A DNA stretch of 64,000 nucleotides from Palsa-892 sp035295845 (GCA_035295845.1 DATGIF010000028.1:62001-126000), one strand, 5' to 3'. Shown: positions 1 through 8,697, counted from the stretch's first letter. Made by a program: numbers and translations. The notes: generated by a model from the letters alone, not told the origin.

Positions 1-533
1 AACGCGTCGGCGCTGACAGCTTCAGCACGCTCACGCCGCAAATTTATGCGGGCAAGGGCTTTGGCGATCTCCCCGACAGCCTCGCTTACCTCAGGCCCTT
101 CGGCATTACCGGCGTCGTCGGCTACGGCATTCCGACGCGCGCCGAGACGCTCATCCCGAACGGCACGCCAACTCCGGATGTCGAATTTAATCCGCGCATG
201 CTGAATACCTCGCTCAGCGTGCAATACAGCCTGCCGTATCTGCAATCGAACGTGCGCGATACCGGTTTTGCGAGCATCGCCAATCATCTGATTCCGCTGG
301 TCGAGTTCAGCTTCCAGACGCCGGTCAATACCATGCAAAAGGGTCAGACCGTCGGTACGATCAATCCCGGCTTCGTCTGGATCGAGCGGTACTACCAGGT
401 CAGCGTGCAGGCGATCATTCCGGCCAACAGCCGCACCGGCAACAATACCGGCGTGATCGCGCAGCTCCACTTCTATCTCGACGACATTTTCCCCAACTCG
501 ATCGGCAAGCCGATCTTCGGCGGGAGGCCGTGA
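1..533 (+). CDS. C-terminal part of an outer-membrane-like protein, 5' end outside the window
   Basis: An open frame enters from the left edge (codons in phase with position 3) and stops at TGA 531-533, giving about 176 residues without a start. The visible part alternates polar and hydrophobic residues, is rich in aromatics, Gly and Asn, and ends in a short hydrophobic segment containing LHFYLDDIFP, as beta-barrel outer-membrane proteins often do. The stop lies one base before the copC start, so it is probably co-transcribed with copC-copD and may help handle copper at the outer membrane. That role is inferred from position only; I do not recognise the family from this fragment. Confidence 0.6.
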   Translation, partial: RVGADSFSTLTPQIYAGKGFGDLPDSLAYLRPFGITGVVGYGIPTRAETLIPNGTPTPDVEFNPRMLNTSLSVQYSLPYLQSNVRDTGFASIANHLIPLVEFSFQTPVNTMQKGQTVGTINPGFVWIERYYQVSVQAIIPANSRTGNNTGVIAQLHFYLDDIFPNSIGKPIFGGRP

Positions 534-534
534 C

Positions 535-882
535 ATGCGGAAGTTCGCGAGCTTCATCATTGCCCTTGCCGTGAGCCTCCTGGCGACAGGCGCCTTTGCC
601 CACGCGATGCTGGATCACGCAAGCCCCGCGGTCGGCGCGAGCGTCTCGGGTTCGCCCGGCGCGGTCAGGCTGTGGTTTACCGAGGCGCTGGAGCCGCGCT
701 TTTCCGGCGCCGAGGTCACCGGTCCCGTGGGCCGGGTGGGCGGGCGCGCTTCGGTTTCCGGCAATCAGCTCACCATCAGCCTGCCGCATCTCGCGCCCGG
801 CGCGTATCGGGTGAACTGGCACGTGATCTCGGTCGATACCCACAAGACCGAGGGCTCGTTCTCCTTCGAGGTGAGACCCTGA
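535..882 (+). CDS. copC: CopC-type periplasmic copper-binding protein
   Basis: The 115-residue product starts with a signal peptide (about residues 1-22, cleavage after AFA) that leaves His23 as the mature N-terminus. This residue forms the Cu(II) site of CopC proteins together with an acidic residue and a later His; the segment HVISVDTHKTEG near the end supplies Asp101 and His103. The length fits a single CopC beta-sandwich domain. It starts one base after the upstream stop and is followed directly by copD, the usual CopC-CopD order. It probably binds periplasmic copper and passes it to CopD. The family call is firm; whether it gives resistance or supplies copper to enzymes is not decided by the sequence. 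Confidence 0.9.
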   Translation: MRKFASFIIALAVSLLATGAFAHAMLDHASPAVGASVSGSPGAVRLWFTEALEPRFSGAEVTGPVGRVGGRASVSGNQLTISLPHLAPGAYRVNWHVISVDTHKTEGSFSFEVRP

Positions 883-890
883 TCGCGGCG

Positions 891-1817
891 ATGGATGCCA
901 ATCTCGTCGCCACGCGCTTCGTGCATTTTGCCGCGGCGATGCTCCTCTTCGGCGCATCGCTGTTCCGGCTTTATGCCGGTGCGGGCGAGGCGGGAGGACA
1001 ACGCGTGGAGGCGGCATTCAGACGCTGGCTTGCGAACGCATTGCTGATCGCGGCCATTGCCGCGTTTCTTTCGGCGCTCGCCTGGTGGGACGCGCTGGCC
1101 GTCTATATGGGCGACGGCTGGGCCGACGCGCTGAACGGCGGCACCCTTTCAGCGGTGCTGTTCGACACCGTCTTTGGCCGCGTGTGGATCTGGCGGCTCG
1201 TCATCGGCGCCGCCTTGATCGCGGTGCTTTTCGCGGCGCGATCGAGGGTGCGGATTCCGCACGCCGATCCGCTCGTCGCGGTTTTATCGTTTGCCCTCCT
1301 GGTTACGCTTGCGGCCGTCGGCCACGGAGCCATGCACGAAGGTGCGGCCCGAACCTTTCACGAAACGGCGCAGGCCATTCATCTCATCGCAGCCGGCGCC
1401 TGGATCGGCGCCCTCGTTCCGCTCGGTTATGTGCTCGGTAAGGCTGCGCTCGAAGGCGGCGACTGGACGACGTTCCTTCTTCATGCGCTGCCGCGTTTTT
1501 CCCGCCTCGGCTATTTCGCCGTGAGCTTTTTGCTCCTGTCAGGCGTGCTGCTCGGCGGGCAGATGATCGGCGGCCTTTCGGGTCTGTTCGGCACATCCTA
1601 CGGCCGCACGGTGCTGGTGAAAATTTGTCTGTTCGCGCTGATGACGGCGGTTGCGCTTTTCAATCGCTTCGATTTGACGCCGCGAATTGTCTCGGCGCAC
1701 CGCCGTCAAAAGCACAAGCCGATGCTTCGCCTGTTTTGGCGAAGCGTCCTCTTCGAACAGGGACTTGCGCTCGCGGCGCTCATGGCGGCGAGCATCCTCG
1801 GCACGTTGCATCCGTAA
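891..1817 (+). CDS. copD: CopD-family copper membrane protein
   Basis: A 308-residue, very hydrophobic protein with about eight membrane segments, conserved His-containing helices (for example RFVHFAAAM near the start and GHGAMHEGA mid-protein) and the compact CopD architecture. The frame stays open upstream, but ATG 891 is chosen because it lies just after the copC stop and starts directly before the first membrane helix; earlier codons overlap copC in another frame. It is proposed to move copper across the inner membrane as partner of CopC. The stop at 1815-1817 abuts the stop of the convergent gene at 1818, with no room for a separate terminator. Confidence 0.85.
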   Translation: MDANLVATRFVHFAAAMLLFGASLFRLYAGAGEAGGQRVEAAFRRWLANALLIAAIAAFLSALAWWDALAVYMGDGWADALNGGTLSAVLFDTVFGRVWIWRLVIGAALIAVLFAARSRVRIPHADPLVAVLSFALLVTLAAVGHGAMHEGAARTFHETAQAIHLIAAGAWIGALVPLGYVLGKAALEGGDWTTFLLHALPRFSRLGYFAVSFLLLSGVLLGGQMIGGLSGLFGTSYGRTVLVKICLFALMTAVALFNRFDLTPRIVSAHRRQKHKPMLRLFWRSVLFEQGLALAALMAASILGTLHP

Positions 1818-2687
1818 CTATTTCGCCGGCACCACCTTGCAACGCTGCTCGCCGAGACCTTCGATCCCCATGGTGACCACATCGCCGGGTTTCAACCATT
1901 TCGGCGACGGCTGCCCTTGCGCGTCCTTCATGCCTTGCGCCACGCCGGGCGGCGTGCCGGTGGTGATGATGTCGCCGGGCTCGAGCACGAAAAACTGCGA
2001 GCAGTACCAGACGAGGTGTACGGCGCCGAAGATCATGGTCCTGGTGGAGCCGTGCTGGCGCTTCTCGCCGTTCACGTTCAGCCACATCTTCAGGTTCTGC
2101 GCGTCCTTGATTTCGTCAGGGGTCACGAGCCACGGGCCCACGGGACCGAAATTCTCAGCGCCCTTGCCCTTGCCCCACTGGGTGCCGCCGCGATCGATCT
2201 GGAAGGCGCGCTCGGAGACGTCGTTGCAGATGGTGTAGCCGGCGATATAGCTCGCGGCTTCCGCTTCCGACTTGATGTAGCGCGCGCGCTTGCCGATGAC
2301 GATGCAAAGCTCCACCTCGTAGTCGAGCTTGGTCGAACCCTTGGGAACGATGATGTTGTCGGTCGGCCCGCAGATGCTGTTCGGCGCCTTGGCGAAGATG
2401 ATCGGCTCCTTCGGCAGGGGCATTCCGACCTCGGCCGCGTGGTCGGAGTAGTTGAGGCCGATCGCGATGAAATGCCGCACATGGCCGACCGGGGGTCCGA
2501 GCCGCGGCTTCCCCGGCACGCGGGGCAGCTTCTCGATCTTCGCCTTTTTGATTTTGGCAAGACCCGCGGCGGAAAGCGTTTCGCCGGCGATGTCGGGCAC
2601 GATCTTCGACAGGTTCCGGATGTGGCCGTCCTTATCGATGATGCCGGGTTTTTCGCGGCCGGGCGGGCCGAAGCGCACGAGCTTCAT
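1818..2687 (-). CDS. Fumarylacetoacetate hydrolase family protein
   Basis: 289 residues with the FAH fold signature: GLNYSDHA at about 77-84 and the metal-binding acids Glu124 and Glu126 (within DYEVELCIV), followed by Asp156 (ICNDVSER). The C-terminal motif PGDIITTGTPPGVA is typical of the branch that holds ureidoglycolate lyases, 2-keto-4-pentenoate hydratases and acylpyruvate hydrolases, which use a divalent metal to cleave or hydrate short 2-oxo acids. The exact substrate cannot be read from these motifs. The gene is single, diverges from the PLP dehydratase at 2864 and converges on copD. Confidence 0.88.
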   Translation of the reverse strand: MKLVRFGPPGREKPGIIDKDGHIRNLSKIVPDIAGETLSAAGLAKIKKAKIEKLPRVPGKPRLGPPVGHVRHFIAIGLNYSDHAAEVGMPLPKEPIIFAKAPNSICGPTDNIIVPKGSTKLDYEVELCIVIGKRARYIKSEAEAASYIAGYTICNDVSERAFQIDRGGTQWGKGKGAENFGPVGPWLVTPDEIKDAQNLKMWLNVNGEKRQHGSTRTMIFGAVHLVWYCSQFFVLEPGDIITTGTPPGVAQGMKDAQGQPSPKWLKPGDVVTMGIEGLGEQRCKVVPAK

Positions 2688-2863
2688 GGGTGTTCCTCTT
2701 TTATTCGGGATGGCAGGCTTGCGGGTCCGCGATCATGCGACGGCAAGCGATGGGGGACAAGCCTCTTGCGCGAAGAGCGGCTCTGCTGAAATCAAATTTC
2801 CTTCTGGCAGCGCTCAGGCCGCGTGCCGTGACAAGGACACAGGGCAGGCCTAGCTTGCAGGCC

Positions 2864-3859
2864 GTGAACACCGCGGTTTCCGTAACCCGCCTTCCCACCG
2901 CCGCCGACGTCGAAGACGCCGCGCGCGTGCTCGCGGGGGTCGCCGTGCGCACGCCGCTCGTGTCGAACGCGGTGCTGGACGATATCACCGGCGGGCGCGT
3001 GTTCCTGAAGGCGGAAGTCCTTCAGCGCACCGGCTCCTTCAAATTTCGCGGCGCCTATAACCGCATTGCGCGCATTCCCGAAGGCGCCCGTGCCGGCGGC
3101 GTGGTCGCCTTTTCGTCGGGCAATCACGCGCAAGGGGTGGCGGCGGCGGCGAAGCTCCGCGGGCTGCCGGCGCTCATCGTGATGCCGGCCGACGCGCCGA
3201 AGGCGAAAATCGAGCGAACGAAATCGCACGGCGCCGAGGTCGTTTTTTACGACCGCGAGCGCGAGGACCGCGAGGAAATCGGCAAGAAGCTCGCGCGCGA
3301 GCGCGGGGCGACCTTGGTGCCGCCGTTCGACGATCCGTTCGTGATCGCGGGCCAGGGCACGATTGGGCGCGAGATTTGCGAGGACTTGTCAGCGAAGGAG
3401 CTTCAGCCCGACATCGTCATGATGCCGGCTTCCGGCGGCGGCATGGCCGCCGGCATTTCGCTCGCGGTGAAGGAGCGGTATCCCGCGGCGCGGATCCTGA
3501 CCGTCGAGCCCGCGGGCTTCGACGATCACGCGCGCTCGTTTCGCGCCGGCAAGCGCGTGCGCGGTCCGCATCACGCGGGCTCGATCTGCGACGCGCTGTT
3601 GATGCCCGAGCCAGGCCAACTCACCTTCGAGATCACCCGCCGCCTCGTCGGCGAGGGGTGTGCGGTCACCGACGACGAGGTGCGCGCGGCCATGCGCTTT
3701 GCCTTCAACGAGCTGAAGCTCGTGGTCGAGCCGGGCGGGGCGGTCGCGCTCGCGGCGATTCTCGCGAAGAAGATCGACATGCGCGGCAAGATCGCGGCCG
3801 CGGTGCTTTCGGGCGGCAACGTCGACGCCGGTCTTTTTGCCGAAATAATCGGCGGCTGA
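2864..3859 (+). CDS. PLP-dependent threonine/serine dehydratase-like protein
   Basis: With the GTG at 2864 the product has 331 residues, the usual size of short (regulatory-domain-free) threonine dehydratases and serine racemases. The PLP lysine is Lys60 in GSFKFRGA, the substrate loop is SSGNHAQG, and the phosphate-binding glycine-rich turn is ASGGGMAAG. No ACT domain follows, so isoleucine feedback control is unlikely. A further in-frame GTG lies at 2828 and the frame stays open to 2690, but the latter would run into the divergent gene's start region; the choice between 2828 and 2864 is open because neither has a clear ribosome site. It may be a catabolic threonine/serine dehydratase or an amino acid racemase. 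Confidence 0.82.
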   Translation: MNTAVSVTRLPTAADVEDAARVLAGVAVRTPLVSNAVLDDITGGRVFLKAEVLQRTGSFKFRGAYNRIARIPEGARAGGVVAFSSGNHAQGVAAAAKLRGLPALIVMPADAPKAKIERTKSHGAEVVFYDREREDREEIGKKLARERGATLVPPFDDPFVIAGQGTIGREICEDLSAKELQPDIVMMPASGGGMAAGISLAVKERYPAARILTVEPAGFDDHARSFRAGKRVRGPHHAGSICDALLMPEPGQLTFEITRRLVGEGCAVTDDEVRAAMRFAFNELKLVVEPGGAVALAAILAKKIDMRGKIAAAVLSGGNVDAGLFAEIIGG

Positions 3860-3861
3860 AA

Positions 3862-5250
3862 TCAGCTCGCGGCTGAAAGGTCGGAGAAGCCCTTGAGGCC
3901 GCTCTCCTCCGACGCCTTGAACAGCGCCTCGATCGCCCGGTCGAGTTCGCTCGTCCGCGCTTGCAGATGGCGCGAGAAATCGAGCACCGATTTCGAGGCT
4001 TCCTGCGTCTTTCCGATCGCGTCCTCGACGGTTTTGAGGGCTTGCGACACCGTGGCGGCGTTGGCGGCGGTGCGGTCGGCGCTCGCAGTGATGCTTTCGG
4101 TGGCGCTCGTCTGCTCGTCGACGGCGGTCGCGACCGTCTCGACAATGGAAGCGATTTCGTCGATCGATTTTACCGAGCCCGCGATTTCGGCGACCGAGAG
4201 CCGGGTTGCTGCCTCGACCACGGCGATCTGGCGCCCGATCTCCTCGGTCGCCTTCGAGGTTTGGGTGGCAAGCGATTTCACCTCGGAAGCGACCACCGAG
4301 AAGCCGCGGCCGGCCTCGCCCGCGCGCGCGGCCTCGATCGTGGCGTTGAGCGCGAGCAAATTGGTTTGCGAGGCGATGTCGGCAATGAGGTTCACCACCG
4401 AGCCGATCTTGCCGACCGCGTCGGAGAGTGAACGGATCGCGGCATTGGCGCGCTCGGACGAAGCGACGCCGTCGCGCGCCATCGCCGCACTGCGCGAGGC
4501 TTGCGTGTGAATTTCCGCGATCGAGGTCGTCAGCTGCCCGGCGGCCGTCGCCATTTCGCCGGCGTTGTGCGAGGTGTTGTCCGCGGCCTTGGCGGCGGCA
4601 TTGGTGTTCGTGGAAGCGTCTTGCGCAAGGCCCGAGAGGTTGGCCGAGGCTTCGCCCAGCGAGGTGACGGCAGTGCCGACCGTTTGCCGGACGTTCTTGG
4701 CAATGGCGCCGAAGTCGCCCATCGCCTTGCGCACCGCTTCGCTGCCTTTCTTGGAAGCACCGAAGGCAAAGCTGTAATGAAGCGAAACGGCGGTGGCGGA
4801 ATCGAGCATGAGGATGCGCGTTGCCGTGTCGACAAGACGGAGCGCGTGTGCCTTCGATTGAAACCGGCGCGCCGCCACGAGCCGCGTGAATTCGATGATC
4901 AGCGACATCGCGACGCCCGAACGGCTGCGCATGTCGTGGCCAAGCCGGATCTCGGCCTCGACATGATCCTTGCAGTCCTGCACCCACGCTTCATCGAAAG
5001 GATTGCAAAACAGGCGCTCGGTATATTTCAGGATCACCTGCTTATAGGGACTGTCGGTGGGATCCTGGCTGCGGCCGCGGATCTTGTCCGCGAGATACGG
5101 CGCGCCGCGCAAAACGAGGGCATAGTGGCGCTCGATGATCGCATCGAGATGCGGCGCGAGGATTTCCCATACATCGCGCCGCAACGCCAAGGTTTCGGCG
5201 TCGATCTGATAGAGCGTCAAACCAACCTGGTAAGCGGGATGAACCGGCAT
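3862..5250 (-). CDS. Soluble methyl-accepting chemotaxis protein with globin-like sensor domain
   Basis: 462 residues without a membrane segment. Residues about 20-175 resemble the globin-coupled sensor fold, with the run LRRDVWEILAPHLDAIIERH and a candidate haem-proximal His105 in IRLGHDMRSR. The rest is a chemoreceptor coiled coil whose hairpin tip (about 280-325) carries the invariant run around ASQTNLLALNATIEAARAGE. It should act as a cytoplasmic oxygen or redox sensor feeding CheA. A CtrA-like box lies about 57 bp upstream, and the next gene on the same strand encodes a CheZ-like phosphatase. Haem binding is inferred and the globin assignment is weaker than the signalling-domain call. 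Confidence 0.85.
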   Translation of the reverse strand: MPVHPAYQVGLTLYQIDAETLALRRDVWEILAPHLDAIIERHYALVLRGAPYLADKIRGRSQDPTDSPYKQVILKYTERLFCNPFDEAWVQDCKDHVEAEIRLGHDMRSRSGVAMSLIIEFTRLVAARRFQSKAHALRLVDTATRILMLDSATAVSLHYSFAFGASKKGSEAVRKAMGDFGAIAKNVRQTVGTAVTSLGEASANLSGLAQDASTNTNAAAKAADNTSHNAGEMATAAGQLTTSIAEIHTQASRSAAMARDGVASSERANAAIRSLSDAVGKIGSVVNLIADIASQTNLLALNATIEAARAGEAGRGFSVVASEVKSLATQTSKATEEIGRQIAVVEAATRLSVAEIAGSVKSIDEIASIVETVATAVDEQTSATESITASADRTAANAATVSQALKTVEDAIGKTQEASKSVLDFSRHLQARTSELDRAIEALFKASEESGLKGFSDLSAAS

Positions 5251-5306
5251 GTTCGTCGCGAGGAAGGATGGTTCAGCGTACGAACGCGGACTCTGCGTTT
5301 ATCCAA

Positions 5307-5321
5307 ATAATAAATCGTTAA
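5307..5321 (-). promoter_or_regulatory. CtrA-like box upstream of the chemoreceptor gene
   Basis: ATAA-N7-TTAA (one mismatch to the CtrA consensus TTAA-N7-TTAA), with the second half reading TTAACC. It lies 57 bp before the start of the receptor gene at 5250, and the same ATAA-N7-TTAACC arrangement occurs before fliL. Binding is inferred from the pattern only. Confidence 0.4.
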
Positions 5322-5376
5322 CCTCGCGCCTACAGAACCGGCAGGCAGCATATTCTTTATGCCAGCAGCCCTGATT

Positions 5377-6336
5377 TCAGGAAAATAGCGCCATCCGCTC
5401 GGCGGGCGACAGCGCTTCGATCGCTTCGTTCAGCCGTGCGGAAAGCCGCGACGGCGCGGGAGACTTCGGCGGAGCCGCGAGGGGTTGCGGGCCCGCCGTC
5501 GCTTCCTTCAGGGCGACCGGAGGCGCCGTGGGCTTGGCCGGCACGATCGCGGCCTCGCTGATGGCGAGATCGGCCGCGACTTCGCGGGCGATTTCTTCGG
5601 CGGGTATCGACGCGGGTTCGCGCCAGCCGATGTCGTCGCTGCGATCGATCGCGATGATGTCGTCGATCTCGACTTGCCGCAGCCCCTCGCCGGGCCGCGC
5701 TGGACCGTGGAGAAACGGATCGTCGCTGCCGGGCTCCGGTTCCTGCGCGTCGGATTCAGATATGCGCAGAATGTCGATCATCGCGTCGATGCGTGCTTCG
5801 AGGAAGCGCATGACGTTGACGATGCGGCGAATGCGCTGGCCGGTGAGATCCTGGAAGGAGCAGGCGGTATAAGCTTCGGCCGCCTGCGCATCGAGAAGGT
5901 CGCATATGGCGGGGTCGATGCCTTGTTCGCGCAAGCGCCAGGCGATTTCCTGGATGCGCTCGACGGCGGAGAGAATTTCGGACGTCGCCTTTTCAGTGGT
6001 GCCGACGATGGCGCCGAGCTCGTCGGTGGCGATCGCGATCTTTCCTTCCCGGTCCTCCGCCGGCTTGATCGCGGCGATCTCCGCCTTGGCGCGCGAGATC
6101 GCGCTCGCCATGTCGACGAGATCGAGATGGATGCGGCCGGCGCCGGCGGCGCCGGGCCGCTCCCGCAGGCTGCGCTCCAGCCGTTCGATCGCCGAGAGCA
6201 CAAGCTTGGTGTCGGCCTGGCGGTTGCGGCGCGCGTGCTCGCCGAGAAACCAGCGTCCGCGCGCGGTTTCCTGCACGGCGCTTTCGATCGCTTCGTAGTC
6301 GGCCTCGCTCATCGGCAACGAGGGAGGGTTCGTCAT
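5377..6336 (-). CDS. cheZ: CheZ-like CheY-P phosphatase
   Basis: 319 residues from the ATG at 6336, chosen because a GGAG ribosome site sits six bases before it; an earlier ATG at 6360 lacks one. The long helical N-terminal part leads to CSFQDLTGQRIRRI (about 159-172). This matches the CheZ active-site helix, where an acid and a Gln four residues apart (here Asp163 and Gln167) position water for CheY-P hydrolysis. A Pro/Ala-rich linker of about 110 residues then ends in ALSPAERMALFS, a short C-terminal peptide like the tethered CheY-docking peptide of enteric CheZ. It is located next to a chemoreceptor gene. Many alphaproteobacteria use phosphate-sink CheY proteins instead. Confidence 0.78.
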   Translation of the reverse strand: MTNPPSLPMSEADYEAIESAVQETARGRWFLGEHARRNRQADTKLVLSAIERLERSLRERPGAAGAGRIHLDLVDMASAISRAKAEIAAIKPAEDREGKIAIATDELGAIVGTTEKATSEILSAVERIQEIAWRLREQGIDPAICDLLDAQAAEAYTACSFQDLTGQRIRRIVNVMRFLEARIDAMIDILRISESDAQEPEPGSDDPFLHGPARPGEGLRQVEIDDIIAIDRSDDIGWREPASIPAEEIAREVAADLAISEAAIVPAKPTAPPVALKEATAGPQPLAAPPKSPAPSRLSARLNEAIEALSPAERMALFS

Positions 6337-6420
6337 GGCGGCTCCAGGTCGCGGCCCCAACTCCGCGAAGCGCGGTATAACGCGAATGACTCCACCCGAA
6401 TCTCTAAGAACAGCTTACTC

Positions 6421-7614
6421 ATGAAGCGATTGCCGGCCAATCAGCGCTCGCGGGCGAAAAGGCGAGGACCCCTCGCGACCGCCGCGGGCTATAGCGCGTT
6501 GTGCGCTGCGATCGGCGTGCAGATGCCGTTCCTGCCGCTGTTTCTCACCGCGCGCGGCCTTGGCCCCGAGGCGATCGGGATCGCGATCGCGATGCCCATG
6601 GCGATCCGGCTCGTGGCGATGCCGCTTGCGGGCGTGGTGTCGGACCGGAGCGGGATGCCGCGCGCGGTGCTCGCAGCCCTCGGCCTCGCCTCGGCCGCGG
6701 TGTTCGCGCTCGTGGGTCTCGTGGCGGGCACGGCCGCGATCCTCGTCGCAGTGGGGTTGTCGGCGTTCGTCTGGAGCCCGGCCTTTCCCTTGCTCGAATC
6801 CTACGCCGTGCAGCTCGCGAAAGGGCGCGCGGTGGACTATGGCCGGTCGCGGCTCTGGGGATCGGGCTCCTTCGTCGCCGCCAATCTCGCGGTCGGTTAT
6901 CTCCTCGATTTCATCAATCCCGGCGCAATCATCTGGCTGATCGCGGCGCCGTGTTTCCTGTTCGCGCTCACGACGCGTTTCCTGCCGCCGCTCGCGCATC
7001 CCGAGCATGAAGGCGGCTTGCCCGCCGTGCGCCCGCCGAAGGTGCTCCTGCTCGGGGTTGTTGCCGCGGCCCTTGTGCAGGCGAGCCACGCGCTCTTCTA
7101 CGGCTTCTCGTCGCTGCAGTGGAGCGCGAAAGGGCTGTCGCCCGGGACCATCGGCTTTCTGTGGTCCCTCGGCACGATCGCCGAGATGGGGCTGTTTTTC
7201 GGCGGCACCAAGCTCACGCGCAAAATTCCGGCGCTGCGCTTGATCGCGCTCGGCGGCCTTGCCGCGACGCTTCGCTTCGGCGCTTTCGCGCTCGATCCTC
7301 CGACCGTGTCGATCGCGCTGTTGCAACTCCTGCACGCGTTCAGCTTCGGGGCGACCCATCTCGGCTTGATGGTGCTGATCGCCGAGCATGTGCCGGCGCA
7401 TCAGGCGGGCCGCGCGCAGACCTTTGCCTCGGCGGTGCTCGGCTTCGTGATGGCGGCGGGCACGGTCGCCGCCGGCCCGCTTTACGTGCGCTTTGGCACT
7501 GGCGCCTATGGCTGGTTCGCGGTCCTCGGCGCCATCGGCGGATTGCTCGCGCTTCTCGGCCGCGCTCAGCCCCAAAGGGCGGGATCGGGCGGCGAAATCT
7601 CGGCGCCGTTATAG
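6421..7614 (+). CDS. MFS transporter, HcaT/phenylpropionate-permease-like
   Basis: 397 residues from ATG 6421 with about 12 hydrophobic helices split 6+6 by a short charged loop. The motif GVVSDRSGMPR between helices 2 and 3 is the MFS motif A. The general look (GYSALCAAIGVQMPFLPLFLTARG at the start, LWGSGSFVAANLAVG later) fits the MFS_1-like group that includes HcaT, a 3-phenylpropionate permease. The real substrate is unknown. The open frame extends far upstream across the cheZ antisense region, but that part is not coding. Its 3' end overlaps the convergent epimerase gene by 49 bp. Confidence 0.82.
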   Translation: MKRLPANQRSRAKRRGPLATAAGYSALCAAIGVQMPFLPLFLTARGLGPEAIGIAIAMPMAIRLVAMPLAGVVSDRSGMPRAVLAALGLASAAVFALVGLVAGTAAILVAVGLSAFVWSPAFPLLESYAVQLAKGRAVDYGRSRLWGSGSFVAANLAVGYLLDFINPGAIIWLIAAPCFLFALTTRFLPPLAHPEHEGGLPAVRPPKVLLLGVVAAALVQASHALFYGFSSLQWSAKGLSPGTIGFLWSLGTIAEMGLFFGGTKLTRKIPALRLIALGGLAATLRFGAFALDPPTVSIALLQLLHAFSFGATHLGLMVLIAEHVPAHQAGRAQTFASAVLGFVMAAGTVAAGPLYVRFGTGAYGWFAVLGAIGGLLALLGRAQPQRAGSGGEISAPL

Positions 7615-8546
7615 CGCAACCCGTCCGGCCGGTCGCGCGCGAGCAGGAGCGGGCCGTCGAGGTCGACGAAACGCGCGCGCGCGGCCAGCAATAGGGCAGG
7701 GGCGACCCCGAGTGAGGTGCCGACCATGGAGCCCAGCATGATGCCGAATCCCGCGCGCTCGGCGGCATCGACGAGCGCGAGCGCCTCGGTGAGGCCGCCG
7801 GTTTTGTCGAGCTTGACGTTCACGAGATCGTATTTGCCCGCGAGGGCCGCAAGGCTTGCGCGATCATGCACGCTTTCGTCGGCGCAGACCGGCACCGGCC
7901 GCTTGATGTCGAGAAGCGCGCGGTCGTCGTCGGCCGGCAGCGGCTGCTCGATCATCTCGACCCTGGCTTCGGCGCAGGCGGCGAAATTTTCCGCGAGATT
8001 GCTCCGCCGCCAGCCTTCATTGGCATCGACGATCAGCCGCGCATCTCGTTTCGCCGACCGCACCGCGCGGAGCCGCGCAGGATCGCCGGCGGCGCCGAGC
8101 TTGAGCTTCAAGAGCGGAAAATCCACGCGCCGCGCCGCCTCCGCCATGGCTTCGGGCGTGTCGAGCGAGATCGTGTAGGCGGTGATGACCGGAGCCGGCA
8201 CAGGGAGGGCGGCGATTTCCCAGACGCGCTTTTTCGCGCGCTTGGCGTCGAGATCCCATAGCGCGCAGTCGACGGCGTTGCGCGCGGCGCCCGGCGGCAA
8301 GGCCGATTGCAATTCTTCCCGGCCGAGACCTTTCTCGATCCTGTCCGCGAGCTTTTCGATCCCGGCGCGCACGCTGTCGATGGTTTCGCCGTAGCGCCCA
8401 TAGGGCACGCATTCGCCGCGGCCAGAGACATCGCCGTCGCGGATTTCCGCGACAATGACCTCCGCCTCGGTTTTGGCGCCGCGGCTGATCGTAAAGCGTC
8501 CAGCGATCGGCCAGCGCGAAACCGCAAGGGCAAGGTTTCTTGGCAT
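7566..8546 (-). CDS. Dipeptide epimerase of the enolase superfamily (L-Ala-D/L-Glu epimerase-like)
   Basis: 326 residues from the ATG at 8546; an upstream extension to 8639 has no homologous look. Enolase-superfamily landmarks are in order: Lys147/Lys149 (KLKLG), metal acids Asp174 (VDANEGW), Glu200 (IEQPLP) and Asp223 (CADES), and the opposite-face lysine region VKLDKTGG at about 244-251. This Lys/Lys arrangement is that of L-Ala-D/L-Glu epimerases, which help recycle murein peptides; related members epimerise other dipeptides or racemise N-acyl amino acids. The stop lies inside the 3' end of the convergent MFS gene, so the two transcripts are antisense to each other over 49 bp. Confidence 0.82.
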   Translation of the reverse strand: MPRNLALAVSRWPIAGRFTISRGAKTEAEVIVAEIRDGDVSGRGECVPYGRYGETIDSVRAGIEKLADRIEKGLGREELQSALPPGAARNAVDCALWDLDAKRAKKRVWEIAALPVPAPVITAYTISLDTPEAMAEAARRVDFPLLKLKLGAAGDPARLRAVRSAKRDARLIVDANEGWRRSNLAENFAACAEARVEMIEQPLPADDDRALLDIKRPVPVCADESVHDRASLAALAGKYDLVNVKLDKTGGLTEALALVDAAERAGFGIMLGSMVGTSLGVAPALLLAARARFVDLDGPLLLARDRPDGLRYNGAEISPPDPALWG

Positions 8547-8675
8547 GTTCGTCCGGAATGTGGCTCCGCCGGCCGCGGCGGGCCGTGGGTCAATGCCTTG
8601 AACGACGCATCCGCGATCGTGTTCGTGCAGCTCGTGCACTGGACGGCGACGAAAATCCAGACGTGAGCGGCTTGC

Positions 8676-8697
8676 GGCTGACGGCGAGCCGTCAGCC
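8676..8697 (-). terminator. Strong hairpin overlapping the stop of the giant coiled-coil gene
   Basis: GGCTGACGGC and GCCGTCAGCC form a perfect 10-bp inverted repeat with a two-base centre (a nine-pair stem with a tetraloop in practice). The stop codon of the minus-strand gene (8692-8694) lies inside the right arm. There is no clear T tract on either side, so it may be an attenuating or mRNA-stabilising structure rather than a classical terminator. Confidence 0.4.

Noticed and set aside
1917..2789. 290-codon plus-strand frame opposite the fumarylacetoacetase-family gene
   Set aside because: Antisense shadow; the minus-strand protein has full metal-site motifs.
3389..4987. 532-codon open frame on the minus strand over the dehydratase end and the chemoreceptor
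   Set aside because: Runs through the chemoreceptor in the wrong frame and antisense to the dehydratase; composition is Arg/His/Gly-rich noise.
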